From NCBI GenBank assembly GCA_002919235.1, contig PKEX01000029.1, forward strand, positions 1-48,582: a DNA stretch of 48,582 bases, written 5' to 3'. This DNA is from Clostridia bacterium (GTDB lineage Bacteria > Bacillota > Limnochordia > DTU080 > RSA5). The position numbers were made by a program, and so were the translations under genes. Below the pieces are notes generated by a model. The model worked only from the letters and a program-made list of their open reading frames with translations, had not been told where the DNA came from and made no database searches. How positions within the stretch are numbered: position 1 is the stretch's first letter; every line of letters begins with the position of its first letter. Below are positions 1 to 7,851 of this stretch, in pieces.

Positions 1-234
1 AAACGTGAGGTCGCCCGTGCCGCAGCAGACATCCAGCGCGGTCTCCCCGGGGGCGAGGCGGGTCTGCCGTAAAAACGCGCGGTGCCACAGGGCGAGCAGC
101 CCTCCGGTCATGATCCAGTTCATCCGGTCGTAATCCTCGGCGATGGTGTCAAAGAGCTCCTTGACGTACTGGGGCTTGTCCCCGGCGATGATGGACTTCA
201 GCTCTTCCCGGGGATGACGCGCTTTGGGGCTCAC
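1..234 (-). CDS. menG: Demethylmenaquinone methyltransferase MenG/UbiE, N-terminal part
   Basis: The last step of menaquinone synthesis is an SAM-dependent C-methylation of demethylmenaquinone by this soluble Rossmann-fold enzyme. Only the first 78 codons are present; the gene runs off the left edge. Visible are the family's N-terminal signature (FDTIAEDYDRMNWIMTGG) and the SAM-binding motif I (LDVCCGTGDLTF) that immediately follows. The GTG start is chosen because it follows a GGAAAGGAG ribosome site and its GTGA overlaps the stop of the upstream MFS gene, so the two are probably translationally coupled. Menaquinone agrees with the respiratory genes elsewhere in the window. The family (MenG/UbiE) is clear; the exact quinone substrate is inferred from the Firmicutes background. 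Confidence 0.88.
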   Translation of the reverse strand, partial: MSPKARHPREELKSIIAGDKPQYVKELFDTIAEDYDRMNWIMTGGLLALWHRAFLRQTRLAPGETALDVCCGTGDLTF

Positions 235-1460
235 GCGCTGATGCTCCTTTCCTCTAGGGAGACCTTGCGCTCGTGGATGTGGAGGTATGCGCCGCCGGCG
301 AGGAGCACCAGGCCGGTGGCCCAGAAGGCCGCGGCGTTGCCCAGCCGCGCGCTGACGAAACCGGCCAGGGCGGGGCCGAGGAGGCCGCCGACGGTGTTGG
401 CCGCCTGCTGCATGCCGAAGGCGCGCCCCCGGAATTCTTCATCGATCTGTTCGGAGATGATGGCCCCGGTCACCGGCCGCAGCCCGGCCAGGCAGGCACC
501 CTGCAGGAAAAAGAGGACGGCGAAGAGGGGCAGGGAGCGCACCAGCCCCAGCGCGACCCCGAGGGCGCCGCCGCCGGCGAGGGACCAGAGGACCGCCGCG
601 TCGTACCCCCGCCGCTGCCCGATGCGGACCCAGGCGTTGGCGGTGAGCACCAGGGCGATGCCCGGCAGGGCGTAGACGACGCCGGCAATGGCCGTGGCCC
701 GGGAGGGATCAGCCGCCAGCTCGCCCACGTACACCGTGAGGATGGGTTGGATCGAGACGGTGCCGATCATCGCGAGGATGGTGATGCCCATCACCCGCAC
801 CAGGGCGGGGTTGTGCAGCGCAGTGGAGAAGTCTTCCAGCAGCGTGGACTTCTTTTCGGGCGCGACCTTGTTGCGCTCTTCCACCAAGACGATGACCAGG
901 ATCACCGAGAGCAAGACGTTGGCGGCCGAGAGAAACAGCGCTCCCCGGATGCCCGCCAGCGAGGCCAGCACGCCGCCGATGACCGGCCCGGCGACGCTGC
1001 CGGCGGCCGACGCCGTCTGGAGCAGCGCTACGTAGCGGGCGGCCAAGTGCTGGGGAGTGTTGGTGGCCACCAGGGACATGGAGCTCGGGATGAAACCCGT
1101 CAGCGCGCCGTTCAAGAACCGCAGCACCGCCACGTGCCAAGGCGCGGTGGCAAGGCCCGTGAGGAAGTAGATGGCGCTGAGGCACAGCCCGGCCCGGATG
1201 GTCATGAGCTTGCGGCCCCGCTGGTCGGCAATCTTGCCCCAGATGGGCGCCATGACCAATCCCCCGGCAAACTGCATGGAAACCACGAGGCCCGACCACT
1301 GGGCCAGATTCTCCGCGACGCCGAGCTCTTGGAGGTAGAGAGGAAGAAACGGGACGACCTGCGTCCAGCTGGCTGACGCGAGAAACGTTGTAATCCAAAG
1401 GACGATGAGATTGCGCCGGTAGTACGGCAACTCCGCACGCGCCTCTTTTCCGCTTTTCAC
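231..1460 (-). CDS. MFS transporter (drug-efflux-like)
   Basis: A polytopic inner-membrane major facilitator superfamily protein of about 409 residues with roughly 11-12 hydrophobic segments. The conserved loop 2-3 motif is visible (GKIADQRGRKLMTIRAG), as is the motif-C-like helix 5 segment (AAGSVAGPVIGGVL) typical of drug/H+ antiporters, and a repeat of it in helix 11 (NTVGGLLGPALAG). The substrate cannot be read from sequence. The start is taken as GTG at 1460, which gives the normal family length; longer readings upstream add residues with no membrane character. A sigma-A-like promoter lies just upstream. The gene ends in a 4-bp overlap with menG, so they form an operon; a role in quinone biology is not implied. 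Confidence 0.8.
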   Translation of the reverse strand: MKSGKEARAELPYYRRNLIVLWITTFLASASWTQVVPFLPLYLQELGVAENLAQWSGLVVSMQFAGGLVMAPIWGKIADQRGRKLMTIRAGLCLSAIYFLTGLATAPWHVAVLRFLNGALTGFIPSSMSLVATNTPQHLAARYVALLQTASAAGSVAGPVIGGVLASLAGIRGALFLSAANVLLSVILVIVLVEERNKVAPEKKSTLLEDFSTALHNPALVRVMGITILAMIGTVSIQPILTVYVGELAADPSRATAIAGVVYALPGIALVLTANAWVRIGQRRGYDAAVLWSLAGGGALGVALGLVRSLPLFAVLFFLQGACLAGLRPVTGAIISEQIDEEFRGRAFGMQQAANTVGGLLGPALAGFVSARLGNAAAFWATGLVLLAGGAYLHIHERKVSLEERSISA

Positions 1461-1489
1461 AGTGGTCTCATGTAAGCCCGTCAATGTCC

Positions 1490-1518
1490 ATTGTATCAGG
1501 TCGCCGCACGACCAGCAA
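1490..1518 (-). promoter_or_regulatory. Sigma-A-type promoter for the MFS-menG operon
   Basis: On the minus strand TTGCTG (1513-1518) and TACAAT (1490-1495) are separated by 17 bp. Transcription would begin near 1483, leaving about 22 nt before the GTG start. Prediction by consensus only. Confidence 0.6.
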
Positions 1519-1589
1519 ACGGCGGGAGATTCCCGGATCGACGCCCGAATATCGATGAAGGAGGATGCCGGGAAGCGGAGGTGGGACCG

Positions 1590-2141
1590 GTGCGCCGGGC
1601 GGGAGTCGGGCGCCTGCTCGCGATGGTCTTGGCCGGGGCGCTGTGGGGCGCTCAAGCCGCGACGCCGGGCGGCGAGGCGCCGGCCAGCGTGGAGGCCGTC
1701 ATCGACCTGGCCCCGGGGTACGAAAAACGCTCGTCGCTGGGGATTTTCCCGCCGACGGAGGTGGTGAGCGCCGAGGCCCGCCGCGCCCTTGGGATCAAGG
1801 AAGTGCCGGAGGAAGCGCTGCCTCCGGGCCTTTTCATCGAGACGCGCCGGGGGCCGGACGGCGCCTTCGTCACCCAGTTTGGAGACGACCTCTTCTTGAC
1901 GCAGAGAACGCGCGAGGATTCCCGGGAGCCCTGGACCCTGCGGGTGCCCCACGGGGCCCGGGGGACGCTCCGCGTGGTGGCCGCGGCCTTGGGGGAGGGC
2001 GCTGTCGGCCTGGGGGTGGAGCGCCCCGGGGAGTTCGCGCGGCTTGAGTGGACGGACGGCCCGTGGCGTTTGGTGCTTTTCGACGTCAGCGGCGGCTGGG
2101 GGCTGGACCGCTTGGTGGAGCTGGCCCGCGCCGTCAGGTAG
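1590..2141 (+). CDS. Secreted protein of unknown function
   Basis: About 183 residues. The N-terminus has a basic stretch, a hydrophobic core (LLAMVLAGALWG) and an AQA/A signal-peptidase-like site near residue 23, so the product is probably exported. The GTG start is supported by GGAGGTG six bases upstream. The mature part is mixed alpha/beta in character with no catalytic motif I recognise; the ending (WRLVLFDVSGGWGLDRLVELARAV) recalls the C-terminal segment of DUF4367/RseB-like domains, but this is a weak impression. It is divergent from the MFS gene and precedes a second secreted protein in the same direction, so the pair may be cotranscribed. I do not assign a function. Confidence 0.6.
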   Translation: MRRAGVGRLLAMVLAGALWGAQAATPGGEAPASVEAVIDLAPGYEKRSSLGIFPPTEVVSAEARRALGIKEVPEEALPPGLFIETRRGPDGAFVTQFGDDLFLTQRTREDSREPWTLRVPHGARGTLRVVAAALGEGAVGLGVERPGEFARLEWTDGPWRLVLFDVSGGWGLDRLVELARAVR

Positions 2142-2270
2142 GGCCCGGCCGCGCCCACCGGGAAGCGCGCGGCAGGGCATGGCCGGCGCCTATGGAACTC
2201 TTCAGGGCGCGGCGGCGCGTTCTCGGTCCGCCGCGACGATCGAGTGCCGTCTTTTCGAGGAGGTCGTCTT

Positions 2271-3374
2271 TTGTTTTCCCGCCGAGATGGAGATCGTTCC
2301 GCTGCTGTGTTTCGAAGACCGAGCGCTGCCTGGGTCCTGGTGGCGTGGATCGCCGCCTGGCTGGTTGCGGCGCCCGCCGCGGCTCAAGCACCGAGCCTTG
2401 AGACCTGGCGCGATCCCCAAGTGGAAGTGGCCCTACCGGCTGGCTGGCACCGGCTGGAGACCGCCTGGGTCGCGGAGCGAATCCTCCTCGCGACCCCGTC
2501 ACCGGTCGAGGCAAACGACGTGGCGGCGCTGGACGCCCTGGACGTGGAAGCGGCTCTCCACGTGAAGATCGATGCTCTCGACCCCGTGCTGCAGAGCCTC
2601 TCGCTGGACGCCATCGCCGACGCCATGCTGCAGCAGCTGGAGGAGCGCCTGCGGGGCTCGGGCCTCGAGCTTCAGGTGATCGGGCGCGGCGAGACCTGGG
2701 TGAGCGGCTACGAAGCCGTGGTGGTGAGCACCCGGCAGGATACCACCGTCAGCCACGCGCTGTTGGCCCGGACGGATCGATACCTCTACGAAGTGGCGCT
2801 GACGTACGAGTCGGCGGTGGCCGACCGCTACCAGGTGCTGGTCCAGCCCGTCCTCTCCTCGGTGCGCCTCAAAGACGGCGAAGGGGCCCCCGTCGCGCTG
2901 GAAGAGCATTCGACCCTCCTCGGGAGCCTCCGGGCCCCGGCAGGTTGGCACCCGTATGCGGAGGAGGGCGACGTGCCGAGAGTGGTGATCAGCCGGGAGC
3001 CGGTCCAGGGAGAGGGCAGCCGGTACCTGGCCGGGGTGGCGCTCCTCAAGCTCCCGGGTTACCGGCGCCAGCTGCCTCCGGATGCCGGGCTGGAGGCGAT
3101 TTACAGATCGTGGCTGGACGCGTACGTCCAGGCCATCTCCGAGACGCCGTACCGGCTCCTCAATGCCGGTGTGGTCTCCCACGAAGCAGGTCCGTCCCTC
3201 TTTATTGAAGCCTCGTTTCAGGACGGTGCCACAGGCCGCTTCGTCCAGCTGTTCAACCTGGTCACCCTGGTGGGCGACGATTTCTACATCGCGGTGTACG
3301 AAGCGCCCGTCGAGGAGTTTCACTTGTTCCGCGACGCCTATCTCGAAAGCCTCATGAGCCTCCGCTGGCGCTGA
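2271..3374 (+). CDS. Secreted protein, possible PsbP/DcrB-like domains
   Basis: About 367 residues with a long signal peptide (hydrophobic core AAWVLVAWIAAWLVAAPAAA, then AQA/P). A TTG at 2271 is preferred as start because GAGGAGGT lies six bases upstream; an in-frame GTG at 2244 has no such site. The mature part seems to contain two related halves: each begins with a short 'P-[AV]-GWH' phrase (ALPAGWHRLE near residue 50 and RAPAGWHPYA near residue 215) followed by beta-rich sequence and a long alpha segment, the pattern seen in PsbP/Mog1/DcrB-like extracytoplasmic domains. That similarity is inferred by eye and could be wrong. It follows the other secreted gene and ends before a strong hairpin terminator. 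Confidence 0.62.
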   Translation: MFSRRDGDRSAAVFRRPSAAWVLVAWIAAWLVAAPAAAQAPSLETWRDPQVEVALPAGWHRLETAWVAERILLATPSPVEANDVAALDALDVEAALHVKIDALDPVLQSLSLDAIADAMLQQLEERLRGSGLELQVIGRGETWVSGYEAVVVSTRQDTTVSHALLARTDRYLYEVALTYESAVADRYQVLVQPVLSSVRLKDGEGAPVALEEHSTLLGSLRAPAGWHPYAEEGDVPRVVISREPVQGEGSRYLAGVALLKLPGYRRQLPPDAGLEAIYRSWLDAYVQAISETPYRLLNAGVVSHEAGPSLFIEASFQDGATGRFVQLFNLVTLVGDDFYIAVYEAPVEEFHLFRDAYLESLMSLRWR

Positions 3375-3406
3375 GACGGCGCAGCGGGAAAGACCGCCGA
3401 AAAGCT

Positions 3407-3434
3407 GCGGAGGCCGGGCTGTCCCGGCCTCCGC
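3407..3434. terminator. Bidirectional hairpin terminator
   Basis: A perfect 12-bp stem (GCGGAGGCCGGG with its complement) around the tetraloop CTGT lies between two convergent genes. On the minus strand it is followed by a short T-run (AGCTTTTC), so it best serves the permease gene; the plus side lacks a U-tract. Confidence 0.7.
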
Positions 3435-3463
3435 GCGTTAGGTTTCCGTACGAGCGAGCGGGG

Positions 3464-4306
3464 TCAGCGGGCGGCCTTGAACCGCGCCGCCGCCTTGGCC
3501 ACCCACGCCTTTCGCGGCGAGAGCGCGTAGGCGGCGAAAAAGAGCAGGGCGAGGACCAGCACGATGCTGGCTCCTGAGGCCACGTCGAGGTAAAAGGAGA
3601 TCACCAGGCCCGCGACGCTGGCCGTGACGCCGGCCGCGACGCTGACCGCGAGCATCCTGCGGTAATCCTTCACCAGTTCAAAGGCGATGGCCGCCGGAAT
3701 GACCAGGAGCGCCGAGCTCAGGACGATCCCCACCGCCTTGACCGTGACGATGACGGTGAGGGCGATCGCCGTGAGCAGGCCGAAGTAGAGGAACCCCACC
3801 GGCAACCCGTCCGCCCGGGCCAGCTCCTCGTCAAAGCTCATGGTGAGCAGCTCCTTGAAAAACACACCGATGAAGAGCAGGACCGCCGCGCTCACCGCTG
3901 CGAGGCTGATCAGGTCCGCTTCGGTGATGGCCAGGATGTTGCCGAACAAAAAGCTCATCAAGTCCGCAGTGTAGGTGCGGGCCAGGCCCAAGAGGACCAC
4001 GCCCAGGGCCATGGACGCGGAGAAGAAGGTGCCGATGGCCGTGTCCTCGCTCAAGTTCCCCTTGCGGCTCACCCACCCGATGGCCCACGAGATCAGCGCG
4101 GCGAAGAGGCCGCCGGTAATGAGAGGATCGACCCCCGTCACCACCCCCAGCGCGACGCCGCCGAGGGCGGAGTGGGAGACGCCCACCCCGACGAACGAGA
4201 GCCGCTTGAGGACGACGAAAAAGGCGACGACGGAGCAGAGGGCGCCGGTGATCACCGCGGCGACCAGCGCCCGCTGCATGAATCCGTAGGACAGCATCTC
4301 CAGCAT
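3464..4306 (-). CDS. znuB: Zinc/manganese ABC transporter permease
   Basis: A 280-residue integral membrane protein of the ABC-3 family (ZnuB/MntB/TroC), with eight or so hydrophobic helices and the family's signature stretches SFVGVGVSHSALGGVALG near residue 35 and ALLVIPAAIAFEL near residue 200. It forms the channel through which the metal ion, delivered by the binding protein, crosses the membrane. The start lies 3 bp after the ATPase stop with GGAGGGGTG inside the ATPase end, so the two are coupled. The metal is inferred to be zinc because of the His-rich binding protein and the adjacent Fur-family regulator; manganese or iron cannot be excluded. Confidence 0.85.
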   Translation of the reverse strand: MLEMLSYGFMQRALVAAVITGALCSVVAFFVVLKRLSFVGVGVSHSALGGVALGVVTGVDPLITGGLFAALISWAIGWVSRKGNLSEDTAIGTFFSASMALGVVLLGLARTYTADLMSFLFGNILAITEADLISLAAVSAAVLLFIGVFFKELLTMSFDEELARADGLPVGFLYFGLLTAIALTVIVTVKAVGIVLSSALLVIPAAIAFELVKDYRRMLAVSVAAGVTASVAGLVISFYLDVASGASIVLVLALLFFAAYALSPRKAWVAKAAARFKAAR

Positions 4307-4309
4307 CGC

Positions 4310-5077
4310 TCACCCCTCCGGACGCTGGCGGGCCAGCGCGAACTGCTCCACTTCACACCCGTACACCTGCTCCAGCAAGGAGGTTTCGCCCACGTCGGCA
4401 GGCGCCGCGTGGATGTGGAGCCGCTTGTTGATGCACAGGATGCGGTCGGCGAACTGGCTCACTTTCGCAATGTCGTGAGAGACCACCACGATGGTGAGCC
4501 CGTGCTGGTGCTGGAGATTGTGCAGGAGCTCGTAAAAGCGGTTCTGGGATGCCACGTCGAGCCCGGTGTTGGGCTCGTCCAGCAGCAGGAGCCGGGTGTG
4601 GCTGCAGAGCGCGCGCGCCAGGAACACCCGCTGCTGCTGCCCGCCGCTGAGCTCGCCGATGGGGCGGTCTTGGAGGTCCAGAGCGCCCACCAGCTCCAGG
4701 CTCCGCAGCGCCGCCTCCCGGTCCTCGCGGGTCAGCCGCCGGCCCAGGCCCCTGCAGGCGACCCGGCCCATCATCACCACGTCCAGGACGCGCGCGGGAA
4801 AGCGCCGGTCGAAGTCGGAGCGCTGGGGGACGTATCCGATCATGTGCCGCCGGTCCCCCAGGCGGGCGGGGGGCTCGCCGAACACCAGGAGGCTCCCCTC
4901 GTACGTGCGCACCAGCCCGAGGAGGGCGCGAAGCAGGGTGGTCTTGCCGGCCCCGTTCGGACCGATGACGGCCACGAATGAGCCGGTCTCAATGTCAAAC
5001 GTGAGATCTTCCAGGACTTTGTGGCTGCCGAGCCACACGGACAGGTCTCTCGCCTGCACGGCGACGGTGTCCGCCAT
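4310..5077 (-). CDS. znuC: Zinc/manganese ABC transporter ATP-binding protein
   Basis: A 255-residue cytoplasmic ABC ATPase. Walker A is GPNGAGKT (about residues 39-46), the Q-loop is YVPQRSDFD, the ABC signature is LSGGQQQR, Walker B is LLLLDEP, and the switch histidine is in VVSHD. The spacing and the 'VPQR' Q-loop match the metal-chelate ABC-3 subfamily (ZnuC, MntB, TroB). It hydrolyses ATP to power the adjacent permease. An AAGGAGG ribosome site lies just before the ATG, 17 bp after the binding-protein stop. It is the middle gene of a three-gene operon. Confidence 0.88.
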   Translation of the reverse strand: MADTVAVQARDLSVWLGSHKVLEDLTFDIETGSFVAVIGPNGAGKTTLLRALLGLVRTYEGSLLVFGEPPARLGDRRHMIGYVPQRSDFDRRFPARVLDVVMMGRVACRGLGRRLTREDREAALRSLELVGALDLQDRPIGELSGGQQQRVFLARALCSHTRLLLLDEPNTGLDVASQNRFYELLHNLQHQHGLTIVVVSHDIAKVSQFADRILCINKRLHIHAAPADVGETSLLEQVYGCEVEQFALARQRPEG

Positions 5078-5094
5078 CCAGGACCCCTCCTTAA

Positions 5095-6054
5095 TTAACG
5101 GGCGGCCGCCAGCGCATCCGCGAGCATCCCGGCGTTGTAGCGCAGGAGGTCGCTGTATCGCTCCCTGCCGGCCAGGCCGGGCCCGCCGATGGGGTCCATC
5201 ATGAGGACCCGGCCGCCGATCTCGCGGGCGATGGTCTCTGCCGCCTTGGGACTCAGCTGTGGCTCCGCAAAGATCACGGTCACCCCGTGCTCACGCGCGG
5301 TCCGCACCACGTCCGCGACCCAGCGGGCCGAGGGCTCGCGGCCGGGAAATCCGGCCACCGTCGCCACTTCCTCCAAGCCGTAGCGGCGGGCGAAGTAGCG
5401 CCAGGCCGAGTGGTAGCTGATGAACGCCTTCGAGCCGGGGAAGGAGAGCAGCCGCGCGATGTCGGCGTCCAGCCGGGAAAGCTCCTCCTGGAAGGCGCGC
5501 AGGTTGGCCTCGATCTCCGCCTCGCGGCCGGGCAAGACGGCCGCGAGCCGCCGGGCGATGGCCGGGGCGATCACGTCCCGCACCAGGACGGGATCGAGCC
5601 ACACGTGGGGATCGATGGCGCCGCCGTGGCGGTGCGGGTCCTCGGCCGGTTCGCCGTGGTGGTGTTCCTCGTCTCCGGAGAAGTCGATGCCCAGTCCCGC
5701 TGCCGCAACCTCATCGCCCACCAGCAGGACGTCCGCGCGCTGCGCCGAGCGGGCCAGCTGGAGCGCCCAGTCGTCCAATCCCTGGCCGACGGCGATGATG
5801 AGCGAGGCGCCCGCAAGGGTCCTCATCTGCCCCGGCCGGGGTTCGAACGTGTGCGGGCTCGCACCGGGAGGAAGGAGGGTGTGCCCGTCGATCCAGTTTC
5901 CGGCCAGCTCGCGGGCGATGGCCGTCAAGGGATGGATGGTAGCGACCACCACCGGCTCGCCGGCGGCGGCCGCCGGGCGTGTCACCCCGCAGGCAAACGC
6001 GAGCACCACCACCAGCAAGAGCCCGCGCCTCAGCCGCTCCCAAGGCCGCGCCAT
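5095..6054 (-). CDS. znuA: Zinc/manganese ABC transporter substrate-binding protein
   Basis: A 319-residue exported protein of the cluster A-I (ZnuA/TroA) family. The N-terminal 31 residues form a signal peptide; a cysteine at position 22 lies in a poor lipobox (AFAC), so lipid anchoring is uncertain. Likely metal ligands are His68 (SPHTFEP), His150 (DPHVWLDP) and a later His in the YHSAW segment, with an acidic residue near the C-terminus. A flexible loop rich in His and acids (about residues 128-143) sits just before the second ligand, a feature typical of the zinc-specific ZnuA branch. The start is supported by AAGGAGG. It leads an operon expressed from a promoter overlapping that of the divergent Fur-type regulator. 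Confidence 0.87.
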   Translation of the reverse strand: MARPWERLRRGLLLVVVLAFACGVTRPAAAAGEPVVVATIHPLTAIARELAGNWIDGHTLLPPGASPHTFEPRPGQMRTLAGASLIIAVGQGLDDWALQLARSAQRADVLLVGDEVAAAGLGIDFSGDEEHHHGEPAEDPHRHGGAIDPHVWLDPVLVRDVIAPAIARRLAAVLPGREAEIEANLRAFQEELSRLDADIARLLSFPGSKAFISYHSAWRYFARRYGLEEVATVAGFPGREPSARWVADVVRTAREHGVTVIFAEPQLSPKAAETIAREIGGRVLMMDPIGGPGLAGRERYSDLLRYNAGMLADALAAAR

Positions 6055-6067
6055 GCCTTCGACCTCC

Positions 6068-6096
6068 TTGTGTCCCGGGAAACTTTCAGGTATAAT
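6068..6096 (+). promoter_or_regulatory. Sigma-A-type promoter for the Fur-family regulator
   Basis: TTGTGT (6068-6073) and TATAAT (6091-6096) are 17 bp apart. The -10 box is interleaved with the divergent znuA promoter and lies inside the imperfect palindrome at 6089-6114, so one bound repressor could block both genes. Confidence 0.65.
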
Positions 6097-6114
6097 CGCT
6101 AATAAGAATATACC
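6089..6114. promoter_or_regulatory. Candidate Fur/Zur-family operator
   Basis: An AT-rich 26-bp imperfect palindrome with outer arms GGTATA and TATACC and partial inner symmetry (8 of 13 pairs). It covers the -10 boxes of both divergent promoters. It does not match the B. subtilis Zur, Fur or PerR consensus exactly, so assignment rests on position and symmetry. Confidence 0.45.
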
Positions 6115-6133
6115 TATTTACTGATTCCGTCAA
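6105..6133 (-). promoter_or_regulatory. Sigma-A-type promoter for the znu operon
   Basis: On the minus strand TTGACG (6128-6133) and TATTCT (6105-6110) are separated by 17 bp, pointing toward znuA. The -10 lies in the same palindrome as the regulator's -10. Confidence 0.65.
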
Positions 6134-6168
6134 GATCCGGGGGCAGCAGGAGGAAAGGCCGGGAAAGA

Positions 6169-6666
6169 ATGGAACTTCCGGCGAGGAATCGCGTAAACAG
6201 CAGAGAGGATGGGGCAGCGGCGATGGAGGTGAGCCGGGTGGACTCGGTCCAGGGAGTTCTTGAGCTCTTGCGGGAGCGGGGATACCGGCGCACGCCCCAG
6301 CGGGAGTGCATCGTGGAGATCCTTTGGGAGAGCGACTCCCCGCTGACCGCGCGCGAGGTGCACCAGCGGGTGAGACAGGCCTTCCCCCACGTGAGCCTCG
6401 ACACCGTCTACCGGAACCTGGAGCTGCTGCGCGAGGCGGGGCTCGTGAGCCAGATCAACCTCCAGAGCCGGGAGAGCGCCCGCTTTGAACTCCTGCGGGA
6501 CGGCGCCCACCACCACCACTTGGTCTGCCTTGCCTGCGGCGACTCCTTCTGCCTGCCTGTCTGTCCCGTGGATCTCGAAGAGCTCGAGCGCTGCCACGAA
6601 GAGGATTTCGTCGTGGTGAGCCACGCCTTTGAGCTCTACGGCTACTGCAAGAGCTGCCGCCCCTAG
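6169..6666 (+). CDS. Fur-family metal-responsive repressor (Zur-like)
   Basis: A DNA-binding repressor of up to 165 residues. The N-terminal winged helix contains GYRRTPQRECIVEIL and the recognition region VSLDTVYRNLELLREAGLV. The C-terminal dimerisation and metal domain has a HHHH stretch leading into CLACG, a further Cys pair region (FCLPVC) and a final GYCKSC; the two CxxC pairs are the structural zinc site of Fur proteins. Context (divergent from a ZnuABC-type importer) suggests zinc-dependent repression, but Fur- or PerR-type specificity cannot be excluded. Two starts are possible: ATG 6169, ten bases after AGGAAAGG, and ATG 6223; the conserved domain begins after the second. Confidence 0.85.
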   Translation: MELPARNRVNSREDGAAAMEVSRVDSVQGVLELLRERGYRRTPQRECIVEILWESDSPLTAREVHQRVRQAFPHVSLDTVYRNLELLREAGLVSQINLQSRESARFELLRDGAHHHHLVCLACGDSFCLPVCPVDLEELERCHEEDFVVVSHAFELYGYCKSCRP

Positions 6667-6840
6667 CCCGTGCTTGCCGGGCGCTCCGGCGCCCTCTCCG
6701 CCCGCCGCGAGCTTTCCTTCCGCAGCGCATCGCAGGCGCCGCTCAACAACTCCTCCCGCGTCCTTGAGTATATATACCCTTGATCCCGTGGGCTTTCCGT
6801 CTTCTCCCCGCTACCATTCCACGAGGCAGGTGCGTCGCCC

Positions 6841-7851
6841 ATGGCTGAAGCGGCCCGTCCCCCGCGCACGGCCGACGAGGTGCTGGACTGGCTCGAACAG
6901 GGGAAACTCTCGCCGGCCGAAGCGTTTGAACACTTCTGCACCCTCGACCGGGATCGCCGTGCCGCCGGGCTGCGGCCGGCGGCACGCGAGATGACCCGTG
7001 AGGCCGCCGACGCGGAAGAGGCGAGGAAGCTCCGCCTGCGGCAAGCGATGGAGGAGCTCGACGCCTTGATCGGCCTCGAGCCCGTAAAAGAGCTGGTACG
7101 AGAGGTGCAGGCGTTCGTCGAAATCCAGCAGCGCCGCTCCAAGGCTCGCCTCGCCACCGAACCTCTGGCGCTGCACATGATCTTCAAGGGAAACCCCGGA
7201 ACGGGGAAGACCACGGTGGCCCGGATCTTCGGAAAAATGTTCGAAGCCATGGGCGTCCTGCCCCGGGGCCACCTGGTGGAGTGCGAGCGCGCCGACCTGG
7301 TGGGTGAGTACATCGGCCACACGGCGCAGAAGACCCGGGAGCAAATCCGGCAGGCCCTGGGAGGGATCCTCTTCATCGACGAGGCGTACTCCCTGGCCCG
7401 GGGAGGCGAGAAGGACTTCGGCAAGGAGGCCATCGACACGCTGGTCAAGGCGATGGAGGACAAGAAGGACCAGCTGGTCCTGATCCTCGCCGGCTACCGG
7501 CGGGAGATGGAGCTCTTTCTCCAGACCAACCCGGGGCTGCGCTCCCGTTTTCCCATCCACATCGATTTTCCCGACTACACCACGTCCCAGCTCCTGCGCA
7601 TCGCCGACCTCATGCTCAGCCGCCGGGAGTACCGGCTCACCGACGGGGCCAGGCGGCGGCTCCGCGACATCCTGGAGCAGAAGGTACGGGCGCAAGACCC
7701 CAACCTGGGCAACGCCCGCATGGTGCGGAACATCATCGAGCGGGCCATCCGCCGCCAGGCGGTCCGCTTGGTGCGGCGCGCCCACGTCACCCGGGAGGAC
7801 CTGGTCTTGATTACCGAAGCCGACATCGAGGAGGTGCCGGGCGCGCGTTGA
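6841..7851 (+). CDS. spoVK: Stage V sporulation protein K-like AAA+ ATPase
   Basis: A 336-residue AAA+ ATPase of the SpoVK/CbbX group. After an N-terminal helical region (about 1-75), the AAA core shows Walker A GNPGTGKT (117-124), the pore-loop-like segment LVGEYIGHT (153-161), Walker B LFIDEAYSL (177-185), sensor 1 in LVLILAGYR and the arginine-finger region NPGLRSRFP. A C-terminal lid carries sensor 2 around NARMVRNIIERA. Bacillus SpoVK is needed for spore maturation; the relative CbbX remodels Rubisco, so a protein-remodelling activity is expected. The target is unknown. Its stop overlaps the start of a GTPase gene by four bases, and the two are likely to act together. Confidence 0.88.
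   Translation: MAEAARPPRTADEVLDWLEQGKLSPAEAFEHFCTLDRDRRAAGLRPAAREMTREAADAEEARKLRLRQAMEELDALIGLEPVKELVREVQAFVEIQQRRSKARLATEPLALHMIFKGNPGTGKTTVARIFGKMFEAMGVLPRGHLVECERADLVGEYIGHTAQKTREQIRQALGGILFIDEAYSLARGGEKDFGKEAIDTLVKAMEDKKDQLVLILAGYRREMELFLQTNPGLRSRFPIHIDFPDYTTSQLLRIADLMLSRREYRLTDGARRRLRDILEQKVRAQDPNLGNARMVRNIIERAIRRQAVRLVRRAHVTREDLVLITEADIEEVPGAR

Noticed and set aside
1461-2180. N-terminal extension of the MFS protein on the minus strand
   Set aside because: The extra residues are Arg/Pro/His-rich, have no membrane character and overlap the divergent secreted-protein gene.
6679-6694. GGGCGC/GCGCCC hairpin after the Fur-family gene
   Set aside because: Only six base pairs and no T-run follow; too common in GC-rich DNA to call a terminator.
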